64,000 nucleotides of DNA from the NCBI RefSeq assembly GCF_017592475.1, contig NZ_JAGFNP010000005.1:62001-126000 (forward strand). The letters run 5' to 3'. Source of the stretch: Glycomyces niveus (GTDB taxonomy: Bacteria; Actinomycetota; Actinomycetes; Mycobacteriales; Micromonosporaceae). Below, piece after piece: positions 62,224-64,000 of the stretch. The notes beneath the pieces are model-generated. The model made no database searches. It saw nothing but the letters and a program-made list of their open reading frames with translations, and was not told the origin of the DNA. The stretch's first letter is position 1; each line of letters opens with the position of its first letter. The translations under genes and the position numbers were made by a program.

Positions 62224-63105
62224 TCAGGCCCGCTGGCGTCCCGACACGGCCGCGGCGGTCGCGGCGAGGGCCTTCGCGGTCCGCTTGCGCTGCTTGGCCG
62301 CTACGCCCACGAAGAGGCAGTCGACGACCATGAGTTGGGCGATGCGGCTGACCGTGGCCCCGGAGCGGAACGTGGTCTCGCGGGCGGCCGTGGTGAGGAC
62401 CAGGTCGGCGGCCTTCGCCAGCGGGGACCGCGCGTGGTTGGTGATGGCGATCGTGGTCGCCTCGCGGTCGCGGGCGGACTCCAGGAACTCGACGGTCTCG
62501 GTGGTGGCGCCCGAGTGGGAGATCGCGACGGCGACGTCCTTCGGGCCGGCGAGCGCGGTGGCGACGAGCGCGGCGTGCACGTCGGGCCAGGAGTACGCGG
62601 TGGCGCCTATGCGGTGGAGCTTCTTGACGAGGTCGGCGGCGACGATTCCGGAGGCCTCGACGCCGAAGACGTCGATGCGGCCCGCGCCAGAGAGGGCGGC
62701 GACGGCGGCTTCGCAGGCGGCCGTGTCGAGGGCGGCGGCGGTGTCGGTGATCGCGCCCATATCGGCGTAGCTGACCGTGGCGATGATGCGGGACATGTCG
62801 GCGCCCGTGGGGATGTCGCCGCCCGCGATCTCGCGGTCCGGGCCCTCCCCGGTGCCGATGACGGCCTGCGCGGCCCGCATGCGAAGCTCTCGGTGCCCGG
62901 AGAGGCCGAGGGAGCGGCAGAACCGCACCACGGTGGCCTCGGAGGTGCCCGCGGCGCGGGCGAGTTCGGTGATCGTGCGGGTCGAGGCGGCCTCGGGTTC
63001 GCGGATGATCTCTTGGGCGACCTTGGTCTCCGCCTTCGAGAGCGAGGGCAGGACGGATTTGATGAGCACCAGGAGGTTGGGCGTGTCGGTGCGGCTGGCA
63101 GGCAT
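62224..63105 (-). CDS. RpiR/MurR-family transcriptional regulator
   Basis: 293 residues. N-terminal helix-turn-helix of the RpiR type (LPSLSKAETKVAQEIIREPEAASTRTITELARAAGTSEATVVRFCRSLGLSGHREL, key parts ITELARAAGTSEATVVRFCRSLG) and a C-terminal SIS sugar-phosphate domain (RIDVFGVEASGIVAADLVKKL, DVAVAISHSGATTETVEFL). Divergent from murQ, so by analogy with MurR it should repress murQ and respond to MurNAc-6-phosphate. The two start codons are 103 bases apart and share the TTCAT/ATGAA sites described next. Confidence 0.9.
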   Translation of the reverse strand: MPASRTDTPNLLVLIKSVLPSLSKAETKVAQEIIREPEAASTRTITELARAAGTSEATVVRFCRSLGLSGHRELRMRAAQAVIGTGEGPDREIAGGDIPTGADMSRIIATVSYADMGAITDTAAALDTAACEAAVAALSGAGRIDVFGVEASGIVAADLVKKLHRIGATAYSWPDVHAALVATALAGPKDVAVAISHSGATTETVEFLESARDREATTIAITNHARSPLAKAADLVLTTAARETTFRSGATVSRIAQLMVVDCLFVGVAAKQRKRTAKALAATAAAVSGRQRA

Positions 63106-63153
63106 GACGAGACCTTACACCTGCGGGGGACTCGGGAAGGTGCGGCGCGATTC

Positions 63154-63200
63154 TTCATTTCCAGGCAGATGGATGAAAATTCACTTCATTGCGCTAGGCT
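63154..63200 (+). promoter_or_regulatory. murQ promoter with TTCAT/ATGAA operator half-sites
   Basis: TTCAT (63154-63158), ATGAA (63173-63177) and TTCAT (63185-63189) form inverted half-sites, ATGAA-N7-TTCAT being the closest pair. TAGGCT at 63195-63200 is a good -10. With only seven bases to the GTG at 63208, transcription should start at or one base before the codon, so murQ is probably leaderless. Confidence 0.6.
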
Positions 63201-63207
63201 CGCAACT

Positions 63208-64000
63208 GTGAGTGAGACGACCGAGCGCCTGAAGGCGCGCACGCAGCTGGCGGCCTTGGCGACCGAGCAGGCCGACCCCCGCTACGCCGAGATCGAGCGG
63301 CTCTCGACCCTCGACTTGGCGCGCACCATGAACGAGGCGGACGCGAGCGTCCCGGCCGCGGTCGCCGCGGTGCTCCCGGAAGTGGCCGCCGCGATCGACG
63401 CCGTGGCCGACCGGCTCGCGAAGGGCGGGCGGCTGCGGTACGTGGGGGCCGGGACGGCCGGGCGGATGGCGGTCATGGACGCGGCCGAGTGCCCGCCGAC
63501 GTTCTCCACCGACCCTGAACTGGTGAAGGCGATCATCGCGGGCGGCAAGGCCGCCGAAGGCGGTGCGGTGGAAGGGACCGAGGACGACGCGGCCGCCGGG
63601 GCCGCGGCGATGGCCGCCGAGCGCATCGGCCCGGAGGACGCGGTGGTGGGTCTGGCGGCGAGCGGCCGGACGCCGTTCGTGGTGGCGGCGGTCGAGGAGG
63701 CGCGGCGGCGCGGGGCGCTCACCGTGGGGCTCTCGTGCAACCGCGACACGCGCCTGTCGGCGGCGGCCGAGCACCGCATCGAGGTCGAGGTCGGGCCCGA
63801 GGTCGTGGCGGGGTCGACGCGGCTGAAGTCGGGGACCGCGCAGAAGTTCGTGCTCAACATGATCTCGACGATCTCGATGGTGCGCTTGGGGAAGGTCTAC
63901 CGGAACTACATGGTGGACATGCGGGTCGCGAACTCGAAGCTGGCGGCGCGCGCGGTGCGGATGATCCGCGAGATCACCGGCGCCGACGCCGAGGCGGCGG
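63208..64000 (+). CDS. murQ: N-acetylmuramic acid 6-phosphate etherase (partial, runs off the window)
   Basis: 264 codons are visible with no stop before the window end; a complete MurQ is about 300. It splits the lactyl ether of MurNAc-6-P to give GlcNAc-6-P and lactate in the cytoplasm. SIS-domain family motifs: ALATEQADPRYAEIERLSTLDLARTMNEAD (key parts DPRYAEIERLS and ARTMNEAD), GRLRYVGAGTAGRMAVMDAAECPPTF, VVGLAASGRTPFVVAAVEEA, GLSCNRDT, GPEVVAGSTRLKSGTAQKFVLNMIST (key parts EVVAGSTRLK and GTAQK), KVYRNYMVDMRVANSKL. Start GTG 63208, no RBS, consistent with a leaderless mRNA. Confidence 0.95.
   Translation, partial: MSETTERLKARTQLAALATEQADPRYAEIERLSTLDLARTMNEADASVPAAVAAVLPEVAAAIDAVADRLAKGGRLRYVGAGTAGRMAVMDAAECPPTFSTDPELVKAIIAGGKAAEGGAVEGTEDDAAAGAAAMAAERIGPEDAVVGLAASGRTPFVVAAVEEARRRGALTVGLSCNRDTRLSAAAEHRIEVEVGPEVVAGSTRLKSGTAQKFVLNMISTISMVRLGKVYRNYMVDMRVANSKLAARAVRMIREITGADAEAA

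Overview
The window is chromosomal DNA of a high-GC Gram-positive bacterium (Actinomycetota). GC-rich third codon positions, frequent GTG and TTG starts, the AdnAB helicase-nuclease pair, a translational-type ileS T-box, a Trp-Trp-Trp leader before a fused trpE-trpG, and actinobacterial RpoB/RpoC and ribosomal protein sequences all agree. A Glycomyces/Stackebrandtia-like filamentous actinomycete is my guess from the overall feel of the proteins. It is inference, not something the sequence proves.

Layout. 1-6.7 kb is a purine/ureide catabolic operon: xanthine dehydrogenase Mo subunit, XdhC, a free-standing allophanate-hydrolase C-terminal-like protein, allantoinase and allantoicase. 6.7-8.8 kb holds a CsaA-like tRNA-binding protein, a spermidine-synthase-like protein and a D-2-hydroxyacid dehydrogenase. 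8.9-11.9 kb is a two-component system divergent from a secreted PepSY protein; kinase and PepSY protein both carry poly-aspartate tracts, and matching direct-repeat operators lie upstream of both transcription units. 12.2-13.5 kb has a dihydrofolate-reductase-like protein and a small secreted protein. 13.6-19.4 kb is a divergent pair, each side with its own RNA leader: trpE(G) behind a 12-residue Trp leader peptide, and ileS behind a T-box. 19.8-26.3 kb carries a small ribbon-helix-helix protein and adnB-adnA. 26.4-29.6 kb is a TnrB-like ABC exporter divergent from a GbsR/MarR regulator.

29.7-58.6 kb is the core gene-expression block: secE-nusG, rplK-rplA, rplJ-rplL, an acidic lipoprotein gene, rpoB-rpoC, then (after a mazEF toxin-antitoxin locus and a small membrane protein) rpsL-rpsG-fusA-tuf and the S10/spc clusters from rpsJ to rplR. 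The spc cluster stops at rplR with a strong terminator; rpsE, rpmD, rplO and secY do not follow, and a vapBC module sits there instead. Leaders with terminators or hairpins precede nusG, rplJ, rpoB, rpsL and rpsJ.

59.5-64 kb is a cell-wall turnover group: an exported GH3 (NagZ-like) glycosidase, a secreted GH25 lysozyme, an RpiR/MurR-type regulator and a divergent murQ that runs off the window. Together they could release and salvage MurNAc-6-phosphate. I saw no tRNA or rRNA gene, CRISPR array, insertion sequence, prophage or chromosomal origin. Most very long open frames on strands opposite or out of register with these genes are by-products of the GC bias.
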